The notes under the pieces were generated by a model. It did not search any database. It was given only the letters and a program-made list of their open reading frames with translations, and was not told where the DNA came from. From Streptomyces albofaciens JCM 4342 (GTDB lineage: Bacteria; Actinomycetota; Actinomycetes; Streptomycetales; Streptomycetaceae), in assembly GCF_008634025.1 (NCBI RefSeq), contig NZ_PDCM01000002.1, forward strand, positions 2,629,001 through 2,693,000: a stretch of 64,000 nucleotides of DNA, in the 5' to 3' direction. The position numbers were made by a program, and so were the translations under genes. Below are positions 25,813 to 36,509 of this stretch, in pieces (position 1 is the first letter of the stretch; the number at the start of each line of letters is the position of its first letter).

Positions 25813-28725
25813 TCACTGCTTCAATGCGCGCTCCACCGCCTGGGCCACCTCTGCGGCCGACGCGTCCGACAGTGGTTCGGCCTTCTCGTTCGTGACGTAG
25901 AACGCATCCACCGCGTTCGCTCCCAGCGTGCTCACGTGGGCGCTGCGTACGGTGACGCCCGCGGCCTCCAGTGCCCGGCCGATGCGGTGCAGCAGACCCT
26001 GCGCGTCCTGGGCCCTGACCTCGATCACGGTCGCCAGCTGCGAGCTTCCGGAGGCAACCGTCACTCGGGGCGGCGGGGCCTGTACGCCGCGCGAGCGGCG
26101 TGCGTACGCCTTCTCGCGTTCCGCCAGCCGTGCCGGTACGTCCAGCGAGCCGTCCAGGGCTCGTACGAGGTCCGCCCTGAGCCGTACGGTCTGCGGGAGC
26201 GAACCGTATTCGGCGGCGACCCGCCAGCTCAGCAGCAGGACCGGGCCCTCGCCGAGGGGGTCCACGCTGCGCAGGTCGGCGGCGCGGACAGTGAGACGGT
26301 GCATGGCCAGGACACCCGCAGCGGCGGGGAGCACGCCGGGCTGATCCGGTACGGCCATCAGCAGTTCGACGCCCACCGGCTCCGGTTCGGGCACGATGTC
26401 CGGACCCGTGCCCGGGGACGTACCGGCATCCTGGTCCACACCGGTGGCGTCAGGGGCATACTCCGTCTCACCCTGGCGCTCTTCCCGTGTGTGCAGGACC
26501 AGCACCGGGCCGCCGCAGCGCCACGCCTCGACGGCCAGGCGTTCTTGCTCGGCGGTCGGCTCGTCGGTCGTATGCCCCTCCGGCACGGCCTCTCCCGCCA
26601 GCCGCGCCGTGACGCGTTTCACCAGGTCCGCGACGAGCGACCCGCGCCAGGTGCTCCAGGCCGCCGGGCCGGTGGCCAGCGCGTCGGCCTCGGTGAGGGC
26701 GTGCAGCAGTTCCAGCGTGCCGATGGTGCCCACCGTGTCCGCGACCGCCGCCACGGTCGCCGGATCGCCCAGATCCCGGCGGGTGGCCGTCTCGATGAGC
26801 AGCAGATGGTGCCGTACGAGCGTGGCGATCACCGCCACGTCCCGGGCGTCGAATCCGATCCGGGCCGCCATGTCCCGGGCGATGGTCTCGCCGGAGACGG
26901 AGTGGTCGCCGGGCCAGCCCTTGCCGATGTCGTGCAGCAGGGCGGCGATCAGCAGGAGGTCGGGCCGGTGCACGCGGCGGGTGAGCGCCGAGGCGCGGAC
27001 GGCCGTCTCGATCAGGTGCCGGTCCACGGTCCACCGGTGTACGGCGTTGCGCTGGGGCCGGCAGCGCACCCGTTCCCAGTCGGGCAGCAGCCGGCTGACG
27101 ATCCCCTCCGCTTCCAGCGCCTCCCACACGGGGACGGTCTGGGCGCCCGCGCCCAGCAAGGTGATCAGTTGTTCTCGCGCCTCGGCCGGCCACGGCACGG
27201 GCAGGGGGCGGGTCGCGGCGGCCGTGCGGAGCCGGCGCACGGCGTGCCGGGACAGCGGCAGCCCGGCCTGCGCCGCGGCGGCAGCGGCGCGCAGCGGAAG
27301 GACCGGGTCGTGTTCGGGGCGCGCCGTCCGGGCCAGTACGACTTCGCCGTCCAGCTCGACCACGCCCTCGGCGAGCGGCGACCGTTCGCCCCGGCCCGTC
27401 CCGCCACCGGCCGTACGGCCCTTCAACAGCCCGCGCAGTACGGGACGGACGGAGCGGGACCGCAGCACCCGCCGGACTTCGCGCCAGGTGACGTCACTCG
27501 CGTACGAAATGGTGCGCGCGGACTCGTACACCTGCCGCAGCAGTACGTCCGCGTCCAGCACACCGAGCGCCTCGGCGACCTGGTCCTGTTCCTGGAGGGC
27601 GAGCCGGTCGGTGGCGCGGCCGGTCGTCAGATGCAGCGCGTCGCGGACGTCCAGCAGACGGGTGCGGGCCGCCTCCAGGCCTTCGCGCGGCGCGTCGGCC
27701 AGCCAGGAGGCGGCCACCGCCCGGAGTGCGGTGGCGTCCCGCAGTCCGCCCCTGGCCTCCTTCAGATCCGGCTCCAGCAGATACTGCAGCTCGCCCTGAC
27801 GGGACGCCCGTTCGCGACACATCTCGTGCAGCTCCGGCAGGCGTTTGGGGGCCTGTTCGCGCCAGTCGGCCAGTGCGGTGCCGCGCAGGGCGCTCGTCAG
27901 GTCCGGGTCGCCGGCCAGGTGGCGGGCCTCCAGGAGACCGAGTTGGACCTTGAGGTCGTCGCGAGCGGCTTTGCGCGCTTCGGAGGGGGTCCGTACCGAG
28001 TGGTCCAGGGCGAGGTTCAGGTCCCAGACCGGATACCAGAGCTGGTCGGCGAGTGCGGCCACCGTCCGGGCGCCGGCTTTGCCGTCGTGCAGCAGGAGCA
28101 GGTCGAGGTCGCTGCGGGGGGAGAGTTCACCGCGGCCGTAGCCGCCGACGGCGACGAGTGCGATACCGGAGCCGGCCTCGGCTCCGGCTGCCGCGCGGTG
28201 GAAGAGGCCGGCCAGCCAGTCGTCGGTGAGGCGGGCGAGGGCGGACCTGCGCTCGGGCCCGCCCGGCCCGGAGGCCTGGAGAAGCCGCAGGCGGTCGGCG
28301 GAGTAGCCGCTCTCGGGGCCGGGGTGGCTGTCTTCGGTGTCCGGTTGGTGGCCGCCCTGGGCTTCGGGGCGGCGGCCCTTGGTGCTGGGGCGACCATCCT
28401 TGGTGTCGGGGCTGCTCTTGGTGTCGGGGCCACGCTCGGCACAGGAGCCAGCCTCGGCACCGGAGCCAGCCTCGGTACCGAGGCCATCCTTGGTGCCAAG
28501 GGGCGTCCCATCACCCCCGATGGCCTCGCGCGCCCCTGCCTCGCGCGCCCCCGCCTCGCCTGTCACCACCCCATCCGCGTCCCCCTTATCCCCGCAAACC
28601 CCGCTCCCCCCAAGCGCCCCTTCCTCAGCCTCCGGCCCGTCGTTCTCAGTCGTCTTTTTCACGCTCTCCGCCAACTCAGGCGCTCCTTGGTCGCGTCGGT
28701 CCCCGGGCCCCACCCCTCTTCCCAC
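25813..28725 (-). CDS. glnD: [Protein-PII] nucleotidyltransferase GlnD
   Basis: 970 residues. GlnD modifies and de-modifies the PII protein in response to nitrogen status; in Streptomyces the modification is reported to be adenylylation. The nucleotidyltransferase motif is GGYGRGELSPRSDLDLLLL (about 194-212). The HD domain is LLHDIGKGWPGDHS (about 600). Two ACT domains close the protein (near 790 and 895). The first about 140 residues are a low-complexity Gly/Asp/Ala/Thr string (TEAGSGAEAGS, PDTKSSPDTKDG) absent from typical GlnD, which is about 830 residues. Either the extension is an expanded repeat or the true start lies further in. It is in the amtB-glnK-glnD group but separated from glnK by about 310 bp. 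Confidence 0.94.
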   Translation of the reverse strand: MGRGVGPGDRRDQGAPELAESVKKTTENDGPEAEEGALGGSGVCGDKGDADGVVTGEAGAREAGAREAIGGDGTPLGTKDGLGTEAGSGAEAGSCAERGPDTKSSPDTKDGRPSTKGRRPEAQGGHQPDTEDSHPGPESGYSADRLRLLQASGPGGPERRSALARLTDDWLAGLFHRAAAGAEAGSGIALVAVGGYGRGELSPRSDLDLLLLHDGKAGARTVAALADQLWYPVWDLNLALDHSVRTPSEARKAARDDLKVQLGLLEARHLAGDPDLTSALRGTALADWREQAPKRLPELHEMCRERASRQGELQYLLEPDLKEARGGLRDATALRAVAASWLADAPREGLEAARTRLLDVRDALHLTTGRATDRLALQEQDQVAEALGVLDADVLLRQVYESARTISYASDVTWREVRRVLRSRSVRPVLRGLLKGRTAGGGTGRGERSPLAEGVVELDGEVVLARTARPEHDPVLPLRAAAAAAQAGLPLSRHAVRRLRTAAATRPLPVPWPAEAREQLITLLGAGAQTVPVWEALEAEGIVSRLLPDWERVRCRPQRNAVHRWTVDRHLIETAVRASALTRRVHRPDLLLIAALLHDIGKGWPGDHSVSGETIARDMAARIGFDARDVAVIATLVRHHLLLIETATRRDLGDPATVAAVADTVGTIGTLELLHALTEADALATGPAAWSTWRGSLVADLVKRVTARLAGEAVPEGHTTDEPTAEQERLAVEAWRCGGPVLVLHTREERQGETEYAPDATGVDQDAGTSPGTGPDIVPEPEPVGVELLMAVPDQPGVLPAAAGVLAMHRLTVRAADLRSVDPLGEGPVLLLSWRVAAEYGSLPQTVRLRADLVRALDGSLDVPARLAEREKAYARRSRGVQAPPPRVTVASGSSQLATVIEVRAQDAQGLLHRIGRALEAAGVTVRSAHVSTLGANAVDAFYVTNEKAEPLSDASAAEVAQAVERALKQ

Positions 28726-29033
28726 CCCCGCTCCACTTCCGGCCCCGCCCTCGCGGGCTCCTTCAGCTGCGGTCGGCAGTCAGGCGACGTCGGCGTACTG
28801 CCCCGGCTCCGCCTGGGGCCGCTCTTGCCTGGGGCGGAGCCGGGAGCCGGGAGTCGGGAGCTGGGAGCCGGCGGGCCCGTCGCCGCGCCCGACCGGGCCG
28901 GACGGAGGCGGGTCGATCGCTCGCGTCCACCCGCGCCCGGCCACCCAGCCGCCCGCCCGACCGCCCGAACCAAGCCGACGTCACACCCGTCACGTCCGCC
29001 ACGCCCGTCACGGCCGCCACGCCCGCCCCACGC
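28726..29033. other. Gene-free spacer between glnK and glnD with heptamer repeat
   Basis: 308 bp with no supportable gene. It carries the 7-bp array at 28836-28870, and otherwise Gly/Arg-type GC-rich sequence. In most Streptomyces glnK and glnD are close together, so this spacer looks expanded. Confidence 0.4.
28836..28870. repeat. Five tandem heptamers GGAGCCG between glnK and glnD
   Basis: Units GGAGCCG, GGAGCCG, GGAGTCG, GGAGCTG and GGAGCCG run without gaps over 35 bp. The same heptamer in reverse orientation (CGGCTCC) forms an eight-unit array at 31044-31099 on the other side of glnK-amtB. Confidence 0.75.
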
Positions 29034-30817
<1,784 letters not shown>

Positions 30818-30920
30818 CGGCGCCTCCTGTCGTCGATGCGGCCCGTGCGGGCGTGGTTCCGGGTGGGCCGACTTTCGCCATGAGGCTTTCGCAGCACCGT
30901 TTCGGCCATGACCCGTCGGT

Positions 30921-30967
30921 GTTTCCCCCCGGTGACGAAGCCTGCGTCCGTGTTACGCCCCGGTGAA
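30921..30967 (-). promoter_or_regulatory. GlnR box upstream of amtB
   Basis: Read on the minus strand: TTCAC, six bases, GTAAC (30967-30952), then 15 bases, then GTCAC, six bases, GAAAC (30936-30921). This is the paired gTnAc-n6-GaAAc pattern described for the actinobacterial nitrogen regulator GlnR, and amtB is a classic GlnR target in S. coelicolor. It lies 104-150 bp upstream of the amtB start. Confidence 0.78.
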
Positions 30968-31043
30968 CCGCAAGATCGCCCCGCCACGCCCGACATCCCT
31001 CAGCAACCAGCCGAAACGACCACGCCCGGCACCCACCCCGGCC

Positions 31044-31099
31044 CGGCTCCCGGCCCCCGGCCCCCGGCCCCCGGCTCCCGGCTCCCGGCTCCCGGCTCC
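31044..31099. repeat. Eight tandem heptamers CGGCYCC upstream of amtB
   Basis: Units CGGCTCC, three CGGCCCC and four CGGCTCC run gap-free over 56 bp in the gene-free 30818-31382 stretch between amtB and nsdA. It lies about 80 bp beyond the GlnR box as seen from amtB, and is the reverse complement type of the 28836-28870 array. The rest of the 30818-31382 stretch holds no gene that I can support, apart from short TGGGTGCA-like repeats (31318-31380) just after nsdA. Confidence 0.75.
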
Positions 31100-31382
31100 C
31101 GGCCAACCACACCCCGCAATACACCCGCCCTTCGCCCGTCCTACACCCGTCAACGCCCCTCACCCCCCGCCACGCCCCCACCATCACTCTCGAACAGCGC
31201 CGCACACACAGCCGACCGCGGCCATCACCCATGTGACCTGGCGTGGGGGAGCCGAGTCGAGCTGTACGGGGTGACGGGCCGCGGCCGGGGTCTGTGGTGG
31301 CGTGCGTTCGATGTGGATGCATCCGAAGTGGGTGCATCTGAAGTGGGTGCAGTCGGTGTGGATGCGCCCGAAGTGGGTGTGG

Positions 31383-32858
31383 TCAGACGGCCTCCGCGCC
31401 GGTCTCCGGCAGTTGCTCGGCCAGCTCTTCGCTGAGCTGGACCACCTCGGCGACGTTCTCGAAGTTGCGCGCGGCCGTGTCCACGGTCTTGCGGAGCCGG
31501 GTGTTGACCCGCTCCGAGCGGACCTTCTTCGCCAGCGGTATGGCCTGCTGCGCCAGTACCGCGCACTGTTCCGGCTCCTTCTGGAGCAGGTGCACGGTCG
31601 CCATCCCGATCAGGTTGAGGGCGTACGAACGCTGGTGCTCCGCGTCCTTCGCGAACAGTTCCACCGCCCGCTGCATCACCGGATTGGCGAGGGAGGCGTA
31701 GGTCGGGCTGCGCCCGGCGACGTAGGCGAGGTCGCGGTAGGAGTGCGCGTTCTCCGCGTTCAGCTCGGCCTCCGAGAAGAAGCGGATCCAGTCCGGCTCG
31801 GGCTCGCCGGGCGTCACATCGGCATAGGTGTCCTCGGCCATCCGCACGGCTCGCTTGACCTTGCCCGGCTGGCCCATGCTCGCGTACGCCCGCGCCTCCA
31901 TCGCATACAACATCGCCTGCGTACGGGGCGTAGCCGATTCGCGGCTGCCGTACTGGGCGAGGTGGATGAGCTCCAGCGCGTCGTCCGGGCGGTCGAGGTG
32001 GATCATCTGGCGGCTCATGCTGGAGAGGATGTACGAGCCGAGCGGGCGGTCGCCGGCCTCCTTGGAGGCGTGCAGCGCCAGCACGAAGTACTTCTGCGCG
32101 GTGGGCTGCAGCCCGATGTCGTAGCTCATCCAGCCGGCCAGTTCGGCCAGTTCGGCGGCGACCTTGAACAGCCGCTTGGAGACCTCTTCGCTCTGCGGTT
32201 CCTGCAGCAGGTCGGTGACCTCGTGGAGCTGGCCGACCACCGCCTTGCGGCGCAGGCCGCCACCACACTGGGCGTCCCACTGGCGGAACATCACGGTCGT
32301 GGACTCCAGCAGGTCCAGCTCTGGTTTGGACAGCCGGTTGGAACGCCGGGAGCGCTCCTGCGCGGCCTGCTGGGCGGCGGCCGCCTGGCCCGGGGAGACC
32401 GGCACCAGCCAGCGCTGCATCGGCTCGATGAGGGCGGGCCCGGCGGCCAGCGCCAGGGAGGTGCCCAGGAAGCCGCGCCGCGCCAGCATCAGGTCGCTGC
32501 GGGAGAACTCGCTGATCAGGGAGACCGTCTGGGGGCCGGCCCAGGGCAGGTCGACGCCGGACACGGACGGGGACTGGTGCGCCGAGCGCAGTCCGAGGTC
32601 CTCGATGCCCACCACGCAGCCGAACCGCTCCGAGAACAGTTCGGAGAGGATGCGCGGGATCGGCTCGCGCGGCTGCTCGCCGTCCAGCCAGCGCCGTACG
32701 CGCGAGGTGTCGGTGCTGATGTGGTGCGCGCCCATCTGGCGTGCCCGCCGGTTGACCTGTCGTGCCAGCTCGCCCTTCGACCAGCCGCTGCGCACGAACC
32801 ATGAGCCCAACGGTTCGTTGGGGCGCTTGTCAGCGCCGGTGCCGCCACTGCCGCCCAC
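31383..32858 (-). CDS. nsdA: NsdA-type negative regulator of development/antibiotics
   Basis: 491 residues from the GTG at 32858 (GGGGG seven bases upstream); the longer in-frame opening upstream lacks homologue support. The N-terminus has an XRE-like DNA-binding part (GWSKGELARQVNRRARQMGA, DTSRVRRWLDGEQP). A hydrophobic patch follows (RRGFLGTSLALAAGPALIEP). The rest is helical TPR-like sequence (AAELAELAGWMSYDIGLQ, LGSYILSSMSRQMIHLDRPD, AMLYAMEARAYASMGQPGKV). S. coelicolor nsdA, in the same place beside amtB, represses sporulation and antibiotic production, including actinorhodin. The identification rests on sequence and conserved neighbourhood. Confidence 0.9.
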   Translation of the reverse strand: MGGSGGTGADKRPNEPLGSWFVRSGWSKGELARQVNRRARQMGAHHISTDTSRVRRWLDGEQPREPIPRILSELFSERFGCVVGIEDLGLRSAHQSPSVSGVDLPWAGPQTVSLISEFSRSDLMLARRGFLGTSLALAAGPALIEPMQRWLVPVSPGQAAAAQQAAQERSRRSNRLSKPELDLLESTTVMFRQWDAQCGGGLRRKAVVGQLHEVTDLLQEPQSEEVSKRLFKVAAELAELAGWMSYDIGLQPTAQKYFVLALHASKEAGDRPLGSYILSSMSRQMIHLDRPDDALELIHLAQYGSRESATPRTQAMLYAMEARAYASMGQPGKVKRAVRMAEDTYADVTPGEPEPDWIRFFSEAELNAENAHSYRDLAYVAGRSPTYASLANPVMQRAVELFAKDAEHQRSYALNLIGMATVHLLQKEPEQCAVLAQQAIPLAKKVRSERVNTRLRKTVDTAARNFENVAEVVQLSEELAEQLPETGAEAV

Positions 32859-33158
32859 TGGAACGCCCCCATTCCGATTGCTGCCTTGCTTCACTGCGTC
32901 GCGCCATCGCTTCGCATCGCCGCTCTTCGTTGCTTCCGGTTTTCGTGAACTGGTGTTCTGTTGACGGTTCGTACCGCGCCGCCGCCGCGTTGCGCCGGTG
33001 CGGTGTGCTGCCGCGGTCGTCACCCCGAGCGGTGCGGTACGGGAAGGTGCCGCGCCGCCGGTGCCCCGGCCGCGTCGTGGCCGCGGTGGCCTTCTTCCGC
33101 CGCCGCGCCCGCCGTTGTGGTGCCGTTTCCGGTGCCGGACTGCTTGGCCGGTATCGCT

Positions 33159-33242
33159 GTACCGCTCGTTCGGTACCGCTCGTTCGGTACCGCTGGTTCG
33201 GTACCGCTGGTTCGGTACCGCTTGGCCGGTACCGCTCGTCCG
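33159..33242. repeat. Six tandem 14-bp units, each joined by CGGTACCG
   Basis: Consensus GTACCGCTCGTTCG, starting at 33159, 33173, 33187, 33201, 33215 and 33229; the first two are identical and the others differ at one to four bases. Each unit junction recreates the palindrome CGGTACCG. It lies about 300 bp upstream of the nsdA start. Confidence 0.85.
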
Positions 33243-33258
33243 ACTGATGCTGTCCGTT

Positions 33259-33294
33259 CCGCTCGTACTGCCGCTCGTACTGCCGCTCGTACTG
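33259..33294. repeat. Three perfect 12-bp units
   Basis: CCGCTCGTACTG repeated exactly at 33259, 33271 and 33283, 16 bp beyond the 14-bp array. The shared CCGCTCGT core suggests that both arrays grew from related sequence. Confidence 0.85.
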
Positions 33295-34299
33295 CTGCCC
33301 GTGCGGCTGATGCCGCGCCTTCGTCTTCTTCTGCCTGTACTGAACGGGTGCCGCTTCTTCCGCTTAGCGGTGCCGCCTCTCGGCGGTACCGCCTCTTCCG
33401 CCGGGCCTCCTTCTCACACTCACGCCGGCCGCCTCTTCGGCTCGCTCCTGCCTCGCTGCCCGGCATTCGTTCTCCGCCCGGCAGAAGTTCCTTGTCCGGC
33501 ACCGATTCCCTTCTCCGGCACCGGTTCGCTGCTCCGTCCCGCTTCTGCTGCTCGTCGCGCGCCCCTTGTGCGCGCCCTTCGCCTCTTCGCTTCTTCCGCT
33601 CGCGCCGCGCTTCTTCCGCTTGTCCTACGAACCGCGCCGGTACGTCTGTTTCCGTTTGTGCTGCCTCTGTTGTGCTGCCGTGCGCTGCCCGAATCCCCGG
33701 GGCCGCCCGTCGTGCCGCCGCTTCTGTCGCGTCCGCTGTTCGTCGTCGCTCTTCGTGACACTTCACCGGTCGTCGATTCGCCGCCGTACGTGGCACCGTG
33801 CTCGCGCCCCACCAGATCGCCGCACCGCTCCGCACGGCCCTATTGCCGCTGTGCGTCGCGGCCGCGTCCCGTGAATCTCCCACAGGATGCCGTCCGTTGC
33901 GGCGACCGGTACGGGGTGGATCTACCCGAACACGGAATCCGGCCAACCCGATTCGACAGGGTTCACCCGCCGGTGCGTTGCCTCCGGCATAACCACGCCC
34001 ACGGTGCTTCACCCCAGGTCGTGCACCGAAAGTAATCCTACGATCACGCCCGCGGCGAGGGCGATCCGCTAAACGCCACCATTCGCCACCCCTTTGAATG
34101 AACTCCCCGACCGGTCCTCGCGATTGACTTGACACAGGTCGAGAGGGGACGGACGGAAAGGGGCACGCGGAGGCGCGCGCCGCGCGTCGCACCACCCACC
34201 GCACTCCACTGCGCCAGGAACACGGCCCCCCTCCTGACCGAGCGTCACGTTCGCACTCCGGCACGTAACCACTGGCATACACCACCCGTTGGAGGAGGC

Positions 34300-34968
34300 A
34301 TGGGCTTCACGATCGGCGGCATCCGCGACATTCGATCCGGTTCACGGCGTCGCGCCCGCTCGACCGAGAGCACGGCGGTGGCGGAGTACACGGGGCTGTG
34401 GGGCTGGGACGTGGTGCCCGGCGCCCGCGCGGCCCGCGCCGGCAGCGGGCGCACGGTCTGTTCGTGCGGCGCGGACGACTGCCCCTCCCCCGGCGACCAC
34501 CCGCTGGCCTTCGCGGACGGCCTGAAGGCCGGCGCGACGCTCGAAGAGGCCACCGCCGCATGGACCAGGACGCCCGGCGCGGCCGTACTGCTCCCGGTGG
34601 GCCGGACCTTCGACGTCCTCGAAGTGCCGGAGGCGGCGGGGCGCAGCGCGCTCGTACGGCTGGAGCGGATGGGCCTGCCGCTCGGGCCGGTGGCCGCCAC
34701 GCCGACGGGTCGCGCGCTGTTCTTCGTGGCGCCCGGCGCCGCCGCCGGCCTGCCCGGCCTGCTCTACCGGATGGGCTGGGACGACGCCGCCCTCGACCTG
34801 TGCGCGCGCGGCCCCGGCGACCACGTCACCGCGCCTCCGTCCGACCTCGGCGGGCTCGGCCCGGTGCGGTGGCTGCGCCCGCCCACCCTGGACACGGCCG
34901 GACAGCCGCCGCAGGCCCGGCTGCTGCTGGGCACGCTCGCGTACGTGTGCCACCGGTCGGCCGCGTAA
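34300..34968 (+). CDS. Bifunctional DNA primase/polymerase N-terminal domain protein
   Basis: 222 residues from the ATG at 34300, preceded by GGAGGAGG. It resembles the prim-pol domain of actinobacterial and phage replication proteins: VCSCGADDCPSPGDHPLAFADGLKAGAT, with the Cys/His cluster, then AAVLLPVGRTFDVLEVP, and FFVAPGA. Only the N-terminal domain is present, with no helicase. Replicase activity is doubtful because the expected catalytic acidic pair is not obvious. In Streptomyces this stand-alone protein sits conserved between nsdA and ftsY. Function unknown. Confidence 0.78.
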   Translation: MGFTIGGIRDIRSGSRRRARSTESTAVAEYTGLWGWDVVPGARAARAGSGRTVCSCGADDCPSPGDHPLAFADGLKAGATLEEATAAWTRTPGAAVLLPVGRTFDVLEVPEAAGRSALVRLERMGLPLGPVAATPTGRALFFVAPGAAAGLPGLLYRMGWDDAALDLCARGPGDHVTAPPSDLGGLGPVRWLRPPTLDTAGQPPQARLLLGTLAYVCHRSAA

Positions 34969-35181
34969 CGGACCAGGGCAGGGGCCTGCCCTCGAACCTG
35001 CACGCCAGTCCCCGCCCACTCAGCCCCTAGCCCTGACTCAGCCCCCTAGCCCTGCCCCGGCCCGCTCCCGGCCCCCCGCGCCCGCACCGCCCCCTCCGCC
35101 ACACCCGTCCCACCACACAGCCCCCACGCCACATCCGTCCCACCACACTGCGCCCAGCCACAGCACTCCCGCCCACCAAAA

Positions 35182-35214
35182 AGCCCCGCAGCGCCACAAA
35201 CGCGCTGCGGGGCT
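35182..35214 (-). terminator. Rho-independent terminator after ftsY
   Basis: Perfect 12-base stem AGCCCCGCAGCG (35182-35193) with CGCTGCGGGGCT (35203-35214) and a nine-base loop. On the minus strand it ends in GGGGCTTTTTGG, a proper T tract, about 65 bp after the ftsY stop. It may also stop the plus-strand primase gene. The surrounding 34969-35279 spacer otherwise holds short CCCACCACA-type repeats and no gene. Confidence 0.85.
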
Positions 35215-35279
35215 CTTCTTCCGCGCCTTTCGGACCATGTCCGTAAGGCCGATCGCGCCCGTAAGGCCATCAACGCGGC

Positions 35280-36509
35280 CTAGTCGCCGATCAGGGCGTC
35301 CACGAAGGCCTCCGGCTCGAACGGCGCGAGGTCGTCCGCGCCCTCGCCGAGGCCGATCAGCTTGACCGGCACGCCCAGTTCGCGCTGGACCGCGACGATG
35401 ATGCCGCCCTTGGCCGTACCGTCCAGCTTCGTCAGCACGACGCCGGTGATGTCCACGACCTCCGCGAACACCCGGGCCTGCACCAGACCGTTCTGGCCGG
35501 TGGTGGCGTCCAGGACGAGGAGGACCTCGCCGACCGGGCCGTGCTTCTCGACGACCCGCTTGACCTTGCCCAGCTCGTCCATCAGGCCGGTCTTGGTGTG
35601 CAGGCGGCCCGCCGTGTCGATGAGAACCACGTCGGCGCTCTCGGCGATACCTTCCTTCACCGCGTCGAAGGCGATCGAGGCCGGGTCGCCGCCCTCCGGA
35701 CCGCGGACGGTACGGGCACCGACCCGCTCGCCCCAGGTCTGGAGCTGGTCGGCCGCGGCGGCGCGGAAGGTGTCAGCGGCGCCCAGGACGACCGACTTGC
35801 CGTCGGCGACCAGGACCCGGGCCAGCTTGCCGGTGGTGGTGGTCTTGCCGGTGCCGTTGACACCGACGACCATGACGACGCCGGGGATCTCCTGGCCGTC
35901 CTTGCCGACCGCGTTGTCGGTGGCGACCGCGCGGTCCACGTCCGTGCCGATCAGCTTGAGCAGTTCCTCGCGCAGCAGGCCGCGCAGCTCCTCGGGGGTA
36001 CGGGTGCCGAGCACCTTCACGCGCTCGCGCAGCCGCTCGACCAGCTCCTGCGTGGGCGCGACGCCCACGTCGGCGGTGAGCAGGGTGTCCTCGATCTCCT
36101 CCCAGGTGTCCTCGTCGAGGTGCTCGCGGGACAGGAGGGTGAGCAGGCCCTTGCCCAGCGAGTTCTGCGAGCGGGAGAGCCGGGCGCGCAGCCGCACCAG
36201 GCGGCCGGCGGTCGGCTCCGGGACCTCCACCTCGGGCGCCGCGGGGGCGGGCGGCGCCTCGGCCACCGGCTCCTCGACGGGCGCCTCGGCGGGCGGCAGG
36301 TCGACTTCCTCTATGGTGCGACGGGCTTCGTCGCGGGGGGTCTCGGCGTCCTCACCGACCTGCGGTTCCGCAGGAGGCGCGGTGACGGACGGGGTGGTCG
36401 GCGGGGCCGGCGGCAGCTGCTGCTTCTTTCTGCGGCTGCTGACGACGAGCCCGCTGATCGCGCCGAGCGCGACCACAGCGATGACTACAGCAAGGATGAC
36501 GATTTCCAT
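35280..36509 (-). CDS. ftsY: Signal recognition particle receptor FtsY
   Basis: 409 residues from the ATG at 36509. Begins with a membrane helix (MEIVILAVVIAVVALGAISG), then an acidic Pro/Glu-rich A domain (residues 30-110). The NG GTPase follows, with GVNGTGKTTTTGKLARVL, DTFRAAAADQL, DTAGRLHTKTGLM and TKLDGTAKGG. FtsY docks SRP-ribosome complexes at the membrane, partner of the ffh product 10 kb away. The N-terminal transmembrane anchor is typical for actinobacterial FtsY. It is followed by a strong terminator at 35182-35214. Confidence 0.97.
   Translation of the reverse strand: MEIVILAVVIAVVALGAISGLVVSSRRKKQQLPPAPPTTPSVTAPPAEPQVGEDAETPRDEARRTIEEVDLPPAEAPVEEPVAEAPPAPAAPEVEVPEPTAGRLVRLRARLSRSQNSLGKGLLTLLSREHLDEDTWEEIEDTLLTADVGVAPTQELVERLRERVKVLGTRTPEELRGLLREELLKLIGTDVDRAVATDNAVGKDGQEIPGVVMVVGVNGTGKTTTTGKLARVLVADGKSVVLGAADTFRAAAADQLQTWGERVGARTVRGPEGGDPASIAFDAVKEGIAESADVVLIDTAGRLHTKTGLMDELGKVKRVVEKHGPVGEVLLVLDATTGQNGLVQARVFAEVVDITGVVLTKLDGTAKGGIIVAVQRELGVPVKLIGLGEGADDLAPFEPEAFVDALIGD

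Larger units (their letters stand above)
32859..34299. other. Long gene-free region upstream of nsdA
   Basis: About 1.4 kb. The only long frames have Arg/Ala/Ser-rich translations that track DNA repeats, with no recognisable domain; I call none. It contains the 14-bp array (33159-33242), the 12-bp array (33259-33294) and a markedly pyrimidine-rich plus strand from about 33300 to 33800. The nsdA promoter (leftward) and the primase-gene promoter (rightward; a TTGACT-like element near 34123) should be in here. Confidence 0.45.

Noticed and set aside
33020..34285. 421-codon minus-strand frame upstream of nsdA
   Set aside because: Arg/Ala/Gly-rich translation that follows tandem repeats, with no recognisable domain or plausible start.
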